64,000 nucleotides of DNA from JBBSOK01 sp965219125 (GCA_965219125.1 CBDCMO010000001.1:248001-312000); one strand, 5' to 3'. Positions 9,261-17,954 are shown, numbered from the stretch's first letter. Numbers and translations are program-made. The notes: generated by a model not told the origin, from the letters alone.

Positions 9261-9299
9261 CAGTCTTACGTCTTACGTCAAACAGTCCTACGTCAAACC
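9261..9299. repeat. Tandem TTACGTC/CTACGTC repeat upstream of guaA
   Basis: CAGTCTTACGTCTTACGTC followed by AAACAGTCCTACGTCAAACC has three TACGTC copies and two CAGTC(C/T)TACGTC units in 39 nt. It could be a protein-binding array or simple slippage sequence. Confidence 0.55.
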
Positions 9300-9356
9300 A
9301 ATACCCAACTGTTAATAATTCTCAATAACTACAATAATTCCGTCGCCAAAAAAACC

Positions 9357-9364
9357 TATTTTTG
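9357..9364 (+). promoter_or_regulatory. TAnnTTTG -7 motif immediately upstream of guaA
   Basis: TATTTTTG ends 3 nt before ATG 9368. If it is the -7 element the transcript would be leaderless or nearly so. No clear -33 TTG is seen. Confidence 0.4.
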
Positions 9365-9367
9365 AAA

Positions 9368-10897
9368 ATGCAAAAAAACGTCCTTATTTTAGATTTTGGT
9401 TCGCAATACACACAGCTTATTGCACGTAGAGTTCGCGAGCTGAATATTTATTGCGAAATACATCCTTTCCATAAAATACCTACCAATTTAGATAATTTTA
9501 AAGCTGTCATTTTATCGGGCAGTCCGCTTTCTGTGCGCAATGAAAATGCTGCGCATCCCGATCTTTCAAAAATTAAAGGACATATTCCACTTTTGGCAGT
9601 TTGTTATGGTGCGCAGTATTTGGCACATTTTAACGGCGGCAGTGTAGAGCCTTCAAATATTAGAGAATATGGTAGGGCAAAATTGAGTATCATAAAATCG
9701 GATGAGGCGCTTTTTAATACGATTGAAGAAGGCACCCAAGTTTGGATGAGCCACAGCGATACCATTGCAAATCTACCTAAAAATGGCGTTAGACTGGCAA
9801 GCACAAAAGATGTACTGAATGCAGCCTATAAAATTGAAGGAGAAGATACATATGCAATTCAATTTCATCCGGAAGTGTATCACACAACAGATGGCAAACA
9901 ACTACTCGAAAACTTTTTAGTAAATATTGCCGGAGTTTCCCAAACGTGGACTCCAGCAGCTTTTGTAGATACAACTGTTGCAGAATTGAAAGCAAAAGTG
10001 GGCGACGACAAAGTAGTGCTTGGTTTAAGCGGTGGCGTAGATAGTACGGTTGCGGCAACGTTATTGCACAAAGCAATCGGCAAGAATTTATATTGCATTT
10101 TTGTAAATAATGGCTTGCTTCGAAAAAACGAATTTGATAGCGTTTTAGACCAATATAAACATATGGGCCTCAACGTAAAAGGTGTGGATGCAACTGATAG
10201 ATTTTTGAATGCCTTAAAAGATGAAAGTGATCCAGAAAGAAAACGCAAGGCAATTGGTAACGCATTTATAGAAGTTTTTGATGATGAAGCGCATTTGGTA
10301 AAAGATGTACATTGGCTTGCTCAAGGCACAATATATCCCGATGTTATTGAAAGTGTTTCGGTTAATGGACCGTCGGTTACCATAAAAAGTCATCATAATG
10401 TTGGCGGTTTGCCAGACTTTATGAAACTTAAAATTGTAGAACCGTTACGTATGCTTTTTAAAGATGAAGTAAGAAGGGTTGGAGCTGAAATGGGTATTTC
10501 GGCAGAACTTTTGGGACGTCATCCTTTTCCCGGACCAGGTTTGGCTATAAGAATATTAGGCGATGTAACTGCTGAAAAAGTTCGTATCTTACAAGAAGTT
10601 GATGCCATATTTATTGATGGTTTACGGGCTTGGAATTTATACGACAAAGTTTGGCAAGCCGGCGCAATTTTATTGCCAGTGAATAGTGTAGGCGTAATGG
10701 GTGATGAGAGAACATACGAAAAAGTAGTAGCTTTAAGAGCTGTTGAAAGTACGGATGGAATGACAGCAGATTGGGTTAATTTACCGTATCAATTTTTACA
10801 AGAAACCAGCAATCATATAATTAATCGTGTAAAAGGCGTTAATAGAGTAGTGTACGACATTAGCAGCAAACCACCGGCAACTATTGAGTGGGAGTAA
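9368..10897 (+). CDS. guaA: GMP synthase (glutamine-hydrolysing)
   Basis: A 509-residue enzyme that converts XMP to GMP using ATP and glutamine. The N-terminal class-I amidotransferase domain carries the nucleophile in LAVCYGAQYLAHF (about C79) and the His-Glu pair in QFHPEVYHT. The ATP pyrophosphatase domain has the P-loop LGLSGGVDSTVAATLL, and the C-terminal dimerisation domain ends with the invariant-looking SSKPPATIEWE. A TTG two codons earlier (9362) is also in frame, but it lies within the -7 motif and ATG 9368 is the normal start. Standalone gene with an AT-rich 140-nt gap to the next. Confidence 0.98.
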   Translation: MQKNVLILDFGSQYTQLIARRVRELNIYCEIHPFHKIPTNLDNFKAVILSGSPLSVRNENAAHPDLSKIKGHIPLLAVCYGAQYLAHFNGGSVEPSNIREYGRAKLSIIKSDEALFNTIEEGTQVWMSHSDTIANLPKNGVRLASTKDVLNAAYKIEGEDTYAIQFHPEVYHTTDGKQLLENFLVNIAGVSQTWTPAAFVDTTVAELKAKVGDDKVVLGLSGGVDSTVAATLLHKAIGKNLYCIFVNNGLLRKNEFDSVLDQYKHMGLNVKGVDATDRFLNALKDESDPERKRKAIGNAFIEVFDDEAHLVKDVHWLAQGTIYPDVIESVSVNGPSVTIKSHHNVGGLPDFMKLKIVEPLRMLFKDEVRRVGAEMGISAELLGRHPFPGPGLAIRILGDVTAEKVRILQEVDAIFIDGLRAWNLYDKVWQAGAILLPVNSVGVMGDERTYEKVVALRAVESTDGMTADWVNLPYQFLQETSNHIINRVKGVNRVVYDISSKPPATIEWE

Positions 10898-11038
10898 ATT
10901 GTAATATGAGATGTTAGACTTGATATATATGATTGAAAATTGATCTAATATTAAAGAACTAAATTTTTAGATATAACTCTATACCTGAAACAAGAAACCT
11001 GAAACAACAACCAAACCTGAAATTTCCCAATTTTGAAA

Positions 11039-12940
11039 ATGAAACACCTTATATATTTATTCGCCATTCTCGTACTAAGTATGGGCTGTGGCACTGCTGC
11101 GCAACAGCAATACCGTACACATAAAGTTGAAAAAGGCGAAACTGCTTTCAGTATTTCCAAAACGTATGGTATTAATATAGACGATTTGTACCGTCTAAAC
11201 CCAAGCGCTAAAGAAAATATAGGCATTGGTACAGTTTTGGTTTTGCCAAATGCCGCTACAACAATAATAAGCAATCAACAAGTTCAGCTTAAAGAACATA
11301 AAGTAAAGCGTAAAGAGACTTTATATAGTATTTCCCAAGATTATAATGTTGCTATAGAGGATATAAAAAAGTATAATAAGCAACTTTATTCTGATGAACT
11401 GCAAAAAGGCGATATTTTATCAATTCCGGTAAGTCTTAAAAAATCGGCGAAGGATATTATTAAGGAAAATGCAAATCCCTTAAAAGAAGGTATGCAACGA
11501 TATACTGTTGAAGCAAAGGAAACAAAATTTGGTATTGCCAGAAAATTTGGAATAAGCGTTGCAGAACTTGAAAAAATGAATCCAGAAATTGGAGATGCGC
11601 TACAAGTGAATCAAATTATAATTGTTCCCGAAAAATCGGTTATCAAAGAAGGAATTGTTGATGAAGATAAATTTGAATTTTATGAAGTTCAACCCAAAGA
11701 AGGCTTTTATCGGTTAAAAGTGAAACTGGGATTGACCGAAGAACAAATTGTAGCTTTAAACCCGTATGCCAAAGATGGTTTAGTTGAAGGAATGATTTTA
11801 AAAATTCCAAGAACCGGAAAAATAGTTCTTTCGGAAGACATAAAAACTATCGATCTTTCTAAAAATATCGTAAATAAATCTAAAAAAAATATTGCATTAA
11901 TGTTGCCTTTCAGGGCAAACAGATCTGCAGACAGTTCTCAAACCAATAGTGATATCATTAAAAATGATCCAACCTTAAGAGTTGCATTAGATTTTTACAG
12001 CGGTGTTTTAATGGCGGCAGATTTTGCAAAGGATAAAGGAATTTCGGTTAATATAGATGTTTACGATACTGAAAAAAGCGATTCAAAAACCGAAAGCATT
12101 ATAAATGGAAAAAACTTCAAAAATGTAGATGCCGTTATTGGGCCTTTGCTTCAAAAAAACGTTGAGAAAGCAGCCTCGCTACTTAAAGATGAAGATATTC
12201 CTATTTTCTCTCCATTAAGTAATAGGGAAATAAAAATGTCCTCCAATTTATTTCAAACCTTGCCAACGCAAGATATTTTGACCAATACTTTAATTTCATA
12301 TTTAGCTAAAAATCAAAATAACGCTAATATTATTATCGTATCAGATTCAAAATTTTCGAAAGAAAAAGATATGCTTGTCGCGGCCTTGCCAAATGCAAAA
12401 GTTGTAAATCCGCGCGGAAGTGGATATGTAAATAGTGCCGATATTTCAGCTAATATTCTTTCGGGCCAAAATAATTGGATTGTTTTAGAATCATCGAGTT
12501 CTGTTCTGGTTAGTAGTGTTGTTAGGGCTTTAACCAGTTTTAGTCCTTCAAATAAAGTAAGATTGTTTACAAGTGATAAAAATGATGCGTATGATTTTAC
12601 AGATATTTCCAATATGCATTTAGCTAAACTAAATCTCACATTTCCATCGGTAAATAAAACAATTGCGGAAGATTCACGTAATCCGTTTTTCATCAGTTAT
12701 AAAAATAAATACGGTGTTTTGCCCAACAGATACGCAATTAGAGGTTTTGATATTACCTGCGATGTGCTGTTTAGATTGGCAAGCGCGGATGATATGTATG
12801 ATGCAACGGACGGTACAAAGGAAACGGAATATGTTGAAAATAAATTCCGATATTCCAAGCAAGCAATGTCCGGTTATCAAAATACAGCGGCATATATTGT
12901 AAAATACAATAGCGATTTAACTTTTGAAGTGGTAGAATAA
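11039..12940 (+). CDS. Lipoprotein with four LysM domains and a periplasmic-binding-protein-like domain
   Basis: A 633-residue envelope protein. The N-terminus has a lipoprotein signal (lipobox LSMGC, lipidated Cys about residue 17). Four LysM modules follow at about 25-70, 84-130, 154-198 and 213-257, each with a (V/E)KGET- or KxET-like start, so peptidoglycan binding is expected. From about residue 282 to the end is a type-1 periplasmic-binding-protein-like domain (KNIALMLPFRAN, VDAVIGPLLQKNV, IPIFSPLSN), resembling the LpoA/ABC-solute-binding fold. LpoA-like activators of penicillin-binding proteins share this fold, so a role in wall synthesis is an inference. ATG 11039 is preferred to TTG 11033. 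The stop overlaps the OsmC start (TAATG). Confidence 0.88.
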   Translation: MKHLIYLFAILVLSMGCGTAAQQQYRTHKVEKGETAFSISKTYGINIDDLYRLNPSAKENIGIGTVLVLPNAATTIISNQQVQLKEHKVKRKETLYSISQDYNVAIEDIKKYNKQLYSDELQKGDILSIPVSLKKSAKDIIKENANPLKEGMQRYTVEAKETKFGIARKFGISVAELEKMNPEIGDALQVNQIIIVPEKSVIKEGIVDEDKFEFYEVQPKEGFYRLKVKLGLTEEQIVALNPYAKDGLVEGMILKIPRTGKIVLSEDIKTIDLSKNIVNKSKKNIALMLPFRANRSADSSQTNSDIIKNDPTLRVALDFYSGVLMAADFAKDKGISVNIDVYDTEKSDSKTESIINGKNFKNVDAVIGPLLQKNVEKAASLLKDEDIPIFSPLSNREIKMSSNLFQTLPTQDILTNTLISYLAKNQNNANIIIVSDSKFSKEKDMLVAALPNAKVVNPRGSGYVNSADISANILSGQNNWIVLESSSSVLVSSVVRALTSFSPSNKVRLFTSDKNDAYDFTDISNMHLAKLNLTFPSVNKTIAEDSRNPFFISYKNKYGVLPNRYAIRGFDITCDVLFRLASADDMYDATDGTKETEYVENKFRYSKQAMSGYQNTAAYIVKYNSDLTFEVVE

Positions 12941-13344
12941 TGGAAACAGCAAGCGTAAAATATCTAGGTAATTTAAGAACCGAATGCAAGCATCTAAAAT
13001 CGGGTGCAACTTTTATTACCGATGCACCAACAGATAATAACGGCAAAGGCGAAGCATTTTCGCCAACAGATACAGTTGCAACTGGTTTGGCAAGTTGTAT
13101 GTTTACCGTTATGGGAATTAAAGCGAAGGATATTAATGTAGATCTCGAAGGTAGTGAAGCGATTGTAACTAAAACTATGTCAGCAGATCCAAGACGAATC
13201 TCAAAGATTGAAATTACTTTTAATCTGCCTAAAAATATTGATGCTAATTCACAAAAAATTCTTGAGAATACCGCAAAAACCTGTCCAGTGCATTATAGCT
13301 TACATCCCGATATTGAAAAGATAATCAAGTTTAATTGGCATTAA
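12940..13344 (+). CDS. OsmC family protein
   Basis: A 134-residue peroxiredoxin-like protein of the OsmC/Ohr superfamily, which reduces organic hydroperoxides or handles related stress. The two expected cysteines are present: ATGLASCMFTVMGIKA (first, about C57) and NTAKTCPVHYSLHPD (second, about C121), with the typical glycine-rich N-terminal hairpin. The length is that of the short YhfA/OsmC type rather than Ohr. It is translationally coupled to the LysM lipoprotein (stop and start share an A) and followed 40 nt later by the DUF922 gene, so these probably form one operon. Confidence 0.92.
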   Translation: METASVKYLGNLRTECKHLKSGATFITDAPTDNNGKGEAFSPTDTVATGLASCMFTVMGIKAKDINVDLEGSEAIVTKTMSADPRRISKIEITFNLPKNIDANSQKILENTAKTCPVHYSLHPDIEKIIKFNWH

Positions 13345-13384
13345 ATTTGCTTTCAAGAAAAAAACCATTTGAATTGTAATCATA

Positions 13385-13918
13385 ATGTTCAAACTTTTTC
13401 TTGGAATTTTTCTCTTACTAATTGCCCCATCACATCTTGAGCCTGAAAAAATTGAGTGGTCCCAAAACAACAAGCTAACCTGGGCCGATTTTAAAGGTAA
13501 GCCGGAAGAAGCGGCTTTCTTTGTTGCAAGTACAAATAGCGGATTGCATTTTAGCTATACGTACAATACAAATAATAATAAAATTACGGCAGCGTCCAGC
13601 GTTAGTTGTATTTTCTTTCCAGATAAATCTTGGTACAAGCCGGGAAAAGTGAACGATAAGATTTTGGAACACGAACAAACCCATTTTGATATTTCAGAAC
13701 TGTTTGCGCGCAAATTGCGAAAAAAGTTGGCCAATTTCAGATTTACAAAAAATATTAAAACTGAAATGGAAAAACTTTATAAAGGTAATGAAATTGAAAG
13801 GCAGGCAATGCAGGCAAAATTTGATAAAGAATCCGATCATTCTAAAATTGCAAAATCAGAAAAACAATGGGAAACTTTTGTTGCGCTACAATTAAAAGCA
13901 TACAATGACTTTAAGTGA
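13385..13918 (+). CDS. DUF922 family putative secreted zinc protease
   Basis: A 177-residue protein with an N-terminal hydrophobic signal segment (LFLGIFLLLIAPSH). It contains the characteristic WSQNNKLTWADFKG opening of DUF922 and a metalloprotease-type HExxH motif (EHEQTHFDI, H96-H100), which suggests a zinc-dependent hydrolase in the periplasm. The C-terminal half is lysine-rich and helical. It overlaps the start of the following DUF3820 gene by 14 nt. The catalytic activity of DUF922 is inferred from the motif only. Confidence 0.82.
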   Translation: MFKLFLGIFLLLIAPSHLEPEKIEWSQNNKLTWADFKGKPEEAAFFVASTNSGLHFSYTYNTNNNKITAASSVSCIFFPDKSWYKPGKVNDKILEHEQTHFDISELFARKLRKKLANFRFTKNIKTEMEKLYKGNEIERQAMQAKFDKESDHSKIAKSEKQWETFVALQLKAYNDFK

Positions 13919-14141
13919 GAATATTGTTCCAAACCCGAATCATTTGGTTGAATTGGCAAATTATAAAATGCCTTTCGGAAAATATAAAGATTGGTATTTA
14001 GTAAATATTCCCGAATTTTATTACGTTTGGTTTAAGCAAAAAGGTTTTCCCGAAGGTAAATTGGGCAATCTAATGCAGGAAATGTACGAGATAAAGTTAA
14101 ACGGTTTGGAAGGTTTATTGCAGAAGTTAATTAAGAAATAA
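13905..14141 (+). CDS. DUF3820 family small protein
   Basis: A 78-residue protein with the DUF3820 signature MPFGKYKDWYLVNIPEFYYVWF followed by FPEGKLGNLMQ. This family is widespread as small cytosolic proteins, sometimes annotated as quorum-sensing-regulated virulence factors on thin evidence. Its start lies within the last codons of the DUF922 gene (different frame), indicating coupled translation. Confidence 0.85.
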   Translation: MTLSENIVPNPNHLVELANYKMPFGKYKDWYLVNIPEFYYVWFKQKGFPEGKLGNLMQEMYEIKLNGLEGLLQKLIKK

Positions 14142-14165
14142 GCGCATAATTAAAAATTATTTTAA

Positions 14166-14558
14166 GTGATAATCAATCCGAAAAATTTTTATCAATACTT
14201 TTCGAGACTTCTGAATTTGGTCCAATTTCGATATTTCGCGCTAATAATATTCCTAACTTTTATTGAAAATTCGTATGCACAAAAAGTATATTCCGTTCAA
14301 TATGAAAGTGAAGCAGATGTTAAGGTTTATGTAGTTGACTATCAAAGTGAAGCAGATTTAAAAGTTTATAAAGTTGAATACGAAAGCGAAGCAGGCAAAA
14401 ATGACGGTACTTGGTTTTTTGCTGTGTATAAAAGTCAAGCTGAAAAAAAAATTTATTTTGTGGATTACAAAAGTCAAGCAGACGTAAAAGTATATTTTGT
14501 GAAATATAAAAGTGAAGCCGGTTGGAAGGATAAGAGCAAAATTGCCTTATTTTATTAA
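14166..14558 (+). CDS. Secreted 13-residue-repeat protein (DUF6150-like)
   Basis: Up to 130 residues. After a signal-like segment (FRYFALIIFLTFIENSYAQ) the protein is nearly all repeats of a 13-residue unit K-(V/I)-Y-x-V-x-Y-x-S-(E/Q)-A-D-x: residues 40-52, 53-65, 66-77, a diverged unit at about 82-94, then 95-107 and 108-119. The pattern of alternating aromatic and charged residues suggests stacked beta strands. No ATG exists; GTG 14166 or TTG 14217 (starting just before FRYFAL) are candidates, and the latter would give a neater signal peptide. Similar SEAD/SQAD-repeat proteins in Bacteroidota are grouped as DUF6150 as far as I recall. Function unknown. Confidence 0.72.
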   Translation: MIINPKNFYQYFSRLLNLVQFRYFALIIFLTFIENSYAQKVYSVQYESEADVKVYVVDYQSEADLKVYKVEYESEAGKNDGTWFFAVYKSQAEKKIYFVDYKSQADVKVYFVKYKSEAGWKDKSKIALFY

Positions 14559-14601
14559 AAACAAATTACAGTTTTAATTTTCAGTATATAGTATTTTTTA
14601 A

Positions 14602-14636
14602 TTTGGCGTACGTCTTTTAATGTTATATTTGTACGT
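14602..14636 (+). promoter_or_regulatory. Near-consensus promoter of the DUF6364/PIN toxin-antitoxin operon, with GTACGT boxes
   Basis: TTTG (14602-14605, -33) and TATATTTG (14624-14631, -7) are separated by 18 nt, a textbook Bacteroidota promoter. GTACGT occurs at 14608-14613 and again at 14631-14636, 23 nt apart, placing one copy between the elements and one at the transcription start. They are candidate autoregulatory operator sites. Confidence 0.7.
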
Positions 14637-14650
14637 ATAATTTATTTTCA

Positions 14651-14899
14651 ATGGACACAAAACTCACATTAAAGCTAAATCAAGAAATTATTGAGAAGGC
14701 AAAAATTTATGCTTCAGATAAAAAATTGAGCTTATCCCGTCTTATTGAATCGTATTTACAATCACTAACGTATGAAAATAAAAATGATGAATTTGAAATT
14801 TCTCCTTTCGTAAAAAGCATTGCAACAGGAAAAAGTATCTCTAAAGATTTAGATTATAAAAAAGAGTATTCAGATTATTTGATTGAAAAATATAAATGA
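14651..14899 (+). CDS. Type II antitoxin, DUF6364 family
   Basis: An 82-residue protein starting MDTKLTLKLNQEIIEKAKIYA, with a short beta strand then helices (LSLSRLIESYLQSL), the ribbon-helix-helix-like pattern of DUF6364 antitoxins. The C-terminal tail (SPFVKSIATGKSISKDLD) would wrap the toxin. Its TGA overlaps the PIN-domain toxin start as ATGA, the usual antitoxin-first arrangement. It likely binds the GTACGT sites upstream and represses the operon (inference). Confidence 0.85.
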   Translation: MDTKLTLKLNQEIIEKAKIYASDKKLSLSRLIESYLQSLTYENKNDEFEISPFVKSIATGKSISKDLDYKKEYSDYLIEKYK

Positions 14900-15318
14900 C
14901 ACCAAGACTATTTATAGATACAAATGTGATGTTGGATTTTCTTGGCGAGAGACACCCATTTTATGAGGCAATAGCAAAAGTAGCGACATTATCAGATACA
15001 GAGATATTGAAAATGATAGTTTCGCCTATTTCTTTTGCGACTGTAAGCTATTTTCTTATTAAAAACGAGTCGTCCGAAATAGCCAAAGAGAAATTAAGAA
15101 AGTTTAAAATATTGAGTGAAATATGCAAGGTAGACGAAAAAACTGTTGAAAAAGGCTTAAATTCAGACTTTGAAGATTTTGAAGATTCCCTTCAATATTT
15201 CAGCGCGATAGAAGCAAATTGCGATATTATCATAACAAGAAATGGTAAAGATTTTAAAAAATCGCTGCTCCCAATAATGACTGCTGAAGAATATTTAAGC
15301 AGTATTAAGCGTGGTTAA
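14896..15318 (+). CDS. PIN domain ribonuclease toxin (VapC-like)
   Basis: A 140-residue PIN-domain protein, expected to be a Mg-dependent endoribonuclease held inactive by the upstream antitoxin. Conserved acidic residues are visible: D8 in LFIDTNVMLDFL, and the DFEDSLQYFSA and ANCDIIITRNGKDF segments that supply the remaining metal ligands. All key positions look intact, so the module is probably functional. It is translated from an ATGA overlap with the antitoxin. Confidence 0.9.
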   Translation: MTPRLFIDTNVMLDFLGERHPFYEAIAKVATLSDTEILKMIVSPISFATVSYFLIKNESSEIAKEKLRKFKILSEICKVDEKTVEKGLNSDFEDFEDSLQYFSAIEANCDIIITRNGKDFKKSLLPIMTAEEYLSSIKRG

Positions 15319-15374
15319 CTCATTTCTTACCATTTCCTAAAAAATCCTAATTTTTTTAAATCTGCCCACTTAAA

Positions 15375-15947
15375 ATGTCCCAACAATTTATAGAAGAACA
15401 AACCTTCAAAAAAGTAGATTTTGCTAAAGTTGCTTTTGAAAAGGCAACGTATGAATTTTGCACATTCTCAAACTGCAACTTTTCAAATTCAGATTTATCC
15501 AAAAATATTTTTGTAGAATGTGAATTTTACGATTGTAATTTAAGTTCGGCAAACATATTTCAAACTGCATTTCAAAACGTACTATTCAAAGATTGTAAAA
15601 TGTTGGGTTTGCGTTTCGATTTTTGCAGCGATTTTGCTTTTTCAATAAATGTGGAAAATTGCCAATTAAATCATTCTTCATTTTATAAAAAAAAGCTTCA
15701 AAAGACAACTTTTACAAACTCAAAATTACAGGATGTAGATTTTAATGAAAGCAATTTATCTTCAGCAATATTTGATGACTGTGATTTGTTAAACACAATT
15801 TTTGAGAATACTAATCTGCAAAACGCCGATTTCAGAAGTGCTTCTAATTTCAGCATCGATCCGGAAAGGAATATTATTAAAGGTGCAAAATTTTCACTGC
15901 AATCTCTCGGCGGACTTTTGAAGAAATATAAGATTATAATTGAATAA
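15375..15947 (+). CDS. Pentapeptide-repeat protein (Qnr/MfpA-like architecture)
   Basis: A 190-residue protein built almost entirely of A(D/N)LXX-type pentapeptides with Phe or Leu at the central position (CTFSNCNFSNSDLS, FVECEFYDCNLSSANIF, SNLSSAIFDDCDLLNTIF), which fold as a right-handed quadrilateral beta helix. The ending FRSASNFSIDPERNIIKGAKF followed by a helical LGGLLKKYKI resembles the dimerisation tail of Qnr-type DNA-mimic proteins. There is no signal peptide. Qnr-like proteins can protect gyrase from quinolones, but many chromosomal relatives have no known role and resistance is not claimed. It lies 56 nt after the toxin gene. Confidence 0.85.
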   Translation: MSQQFIEEQTFKKVDFAKVAFEKATYEFCTFSNCNFSNSDLSKNIFVECEFYDCNLSSANIFQTAFQNVLFKDCKMLGLRFDFCSDFAFSINVENCQLNHSSFYKKKLQKTTFTNSKLQDVDFNESNLSSAIFDDCDLLNTIFENTNLQNADFRSASNFSIDPERNIIKGAKFSLQSLGGLLKKYKIIIE

Positions 15948-16159
15948 CGCTATTCAATTATAAAAATCACCTCCAAAAATGAAATTATTGTTTTGCTACT
16001 GAAAATCTCAATCTTAAAATTTTCTATTTTATAATTCAATTTCAAAAAGTATTATTTATCTATATTTTTCAGGATTGAAAATTATAGAAGCCCAATATCA
16101 CTATCATTTCCTAATTTCAAATTCATAATTTTGAATTCATAATTCCTAATTAAAAGCCG

Positions 16160-16167
16160 TACATTTG
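16160..16167 (+). promoter_or_regulatory. Candidate -7 element for pyrG
   Basis: TACATTTG matches TAnnTTTG 33 nt before the pyrG ATG. A TTG at 16131-16133 is 26 nt further up, too far to be convincing. The rest of the 15948-16200 gap is AT-rich with repeated AATTCATAATT motifs. Confidence 0.45.
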
Positions 16168-16200
16168 CATCCCGTAAACTAAAATTTAGTAATACAAATT

Positions 16201-17817
16201 ATGGCAACTACTAAATACATCTTCGTTACGGGCGGGGTTTCTTCATCTTTAGGTAAAGGTATTATTGCAGCATCGCTCGCAAAACTCCTGCAGGCGCGCG
16301 GTTATCGCGTTACTATACAAAAACTTGATCCGTACATAAATGTAGATCCAGGCACAATGAATCCGTACGAACACGGCGAATGTTACGTGACAGACGATGG
16401 TGCCGAAACAGATTTAGACCTTGGCCATTACGAACGTTTTTTAAATATTCCTACTTCGCAAGCCAATAATGTTACAACTGGCAAAATTTACCAAAGCGTA
16501 ATTGAAAAAGAACGTCGTGGTGAATTTTTGGGAAAAACAGTACAGGTTATTCCACATATAACGAATGAAATTAAAGAGAGGATTCAGCTTTTAGGAAATA
16601 ACGGCGAATTTGATATTGTTATAACCGAAATTGGTGGAACCGTTGGCGATATTGAATCTTTACCATATATAGAAGCTGTTAGACAATTAAAGTGGGAGCT
16701 TGGCGATGACAATGCATTGGTTATTCATTTAACGTTAGTTCCGTATTTATCTGCTGCTGGCGAATTAAAAACAAAACCAACACAACATTCAGTTAAAACC
16801 TTGATGGAGAGTGGCGTGCGTGCCGATATTTTGGTTTGTAGGACAGAGCACGAATTATCGCAAGAACTTCGGAAGAAATTGGCCTTGTTTTGTAACGTAA
16901 AAGAAGAGGCCGTAATGCAAAGTATTGATGCATCTACAATTTACGACGTGCCAAATATGATGTTGGCCGAAGGTTTAGATACCGTAACCTTAAAAAAATT
17001 AGGTCTGGAAGATACTACAAAACCAAACCTTGATAGATGGAATCAATTTTTACAACGCCATAAAAACCCGAAAAGTGAAGTGCGTATTGGCTTGATTGGC
17101 AAATACGTTGAACTTCAGGATTCGTATAAATCTATTTTGGAATCTTTTATTCATGCAGGTGCCGAAAATGAAGTACGTGTAAATGTTGAATATATAAATT
17201 CTGAGCATATTGATGCTAATAATATTGGAATTCAACTTGCAAAATTGGACGGAGTTTTGGTTGCTCCAGGTTTTGGAGAGCGCGGTATTGAAGGTAAAAT
17301 TGAAGCTGTAAGATATGCCCGTGAAAATAATCTTCCATTTTTAGGTATTTGTTTGGGTATGCAAATGGCGGTAATAGAATTTAGCCGAAATGTATTAAAC
17401 CTAAAAAACGCCAACAGTACAGAAATGGACAGCAACTCGCCGGATCCAGTTATTGGTTTAATGGAAGATCAAAAAAACATTACAAATAAAGGCGGCACTA
17501 TGCGTTTGGGTTCTTGGCAATGTAATTTGGTTGAGGGCAGTTTGGCGCAAAAAATTTATAAAACTGAAACAATAGCTGAAAGACATCGTCACCGTTACGA
17601 ATTTAATAATAGTTACAAAAACCAATTGGCAGAAGCTGGAATGGTTGCCACAGGAATAAACCCGAAAACGGGCTTAGTTGAAATAATTGAAGTGCCCGCA
17701 CATCCGTGGTTTGTTGGCGTTCAATATCATCCCGAATATAAAAGTACGGTTGCAAATCCGCATCCATTATTTGTTGCATTCGTGAAAGCGGTGCACGAAC
17801 ATTCGGCTCGCAAATAA
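16201..17817 (+). CDS. pyrG: CTP synthase
   Basis: A 538-residue enzyme that makes CTP from UTP, ATP and glutamine. The synthetase domain begins YIFVTGGVSSSLGKGI with the P-loop and contains the conserved EHGECYVTDDGAETDLDLGHYERF and TEIGGTVGDIESLP segments. The C-terminal class-I amidotransferase domain has the nucleophile in FLGICLGMQMAV and the His-Glu pair in VQYHPEYKS. Length is normal. It is followed by yidC, an order common in flavobacteria. Confidence 0.98.
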   Translation: MATTKYIFVTGGVSSSLGKGIIAASLAKLLQARGYRVTIQKLDPYINVDPGTMNPYEHGECYVTDDGAETDLDLGHYERFLNIPTSQANNVTTGKIYQSVIEKERRGEFLGKTVQVIPHITNEIKERIQLLGNNGEFDIVITEIGGTVGDIESLPYIEAVRQLKWELGDDNALVIHLTLVPYLSAAGELKTKPTQHSVKTLMESGVRADILVCRTEHELSQELRKKLALFCNVKEEAVMQSIDASTIYDVPNMMLAEGLDTVTLKKLGLEDTTKPNLDRWNQFLQRHKNPKSEVRIGLIGKYVELQDSYKSILESFIHAGAENEVRVNVEYINSEHIDANNIGIQLAKLDGVLVAPGFGERGIEGKIEAVRYARENNLPFLGICLGMQMAVIEFSRNVLNLKNANSTEMDSNSPDPVIGLMEDQKNITNKGGTMRLGSWQCNLVEGSLAQKIYKTETIAERHRHRYEFNNSYKNQLAEAGMVATGINPKTGLVEIIEVPAHPWFVGVQYHPEYKSTVANPHPLFVAFVKAVHEHSARK

Positions 17818-17940
17818 TACGACATTTTGACGTATTGCCAATTTAGGCGGGATTGTTGAAAGCAACCTTAAACTATTGTTCACCATTTTGAAGAACAACA
17901 AAAAATATTATCTGAATAATTTCAGTACTAATTAAAGTGA

Positions 17941-17954
17941 CCCTTCGCAAAGGG
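17941..17954 (+). promoter_or_regulatory. Small hairpin directly upstream of yidC
   Basis: CCCTT-CGCA-AAGGG forms a 5-bp stem with a 4-nt loop ending 7 nt before the yidC ATG, and includes the purine-rich AAAGGGAAAGAG that would serve as ribosome-binding site. It might modulate initiation, but the stem is short. Confidence 0.35.

Noticed and set aside
15375..15947. Pentapeptide protein as a quinolone-resistance gene
   Set aside because: Architecture is Qnr-like but the sequence is not a known qnr allele, and many such proteins have no resistance role.
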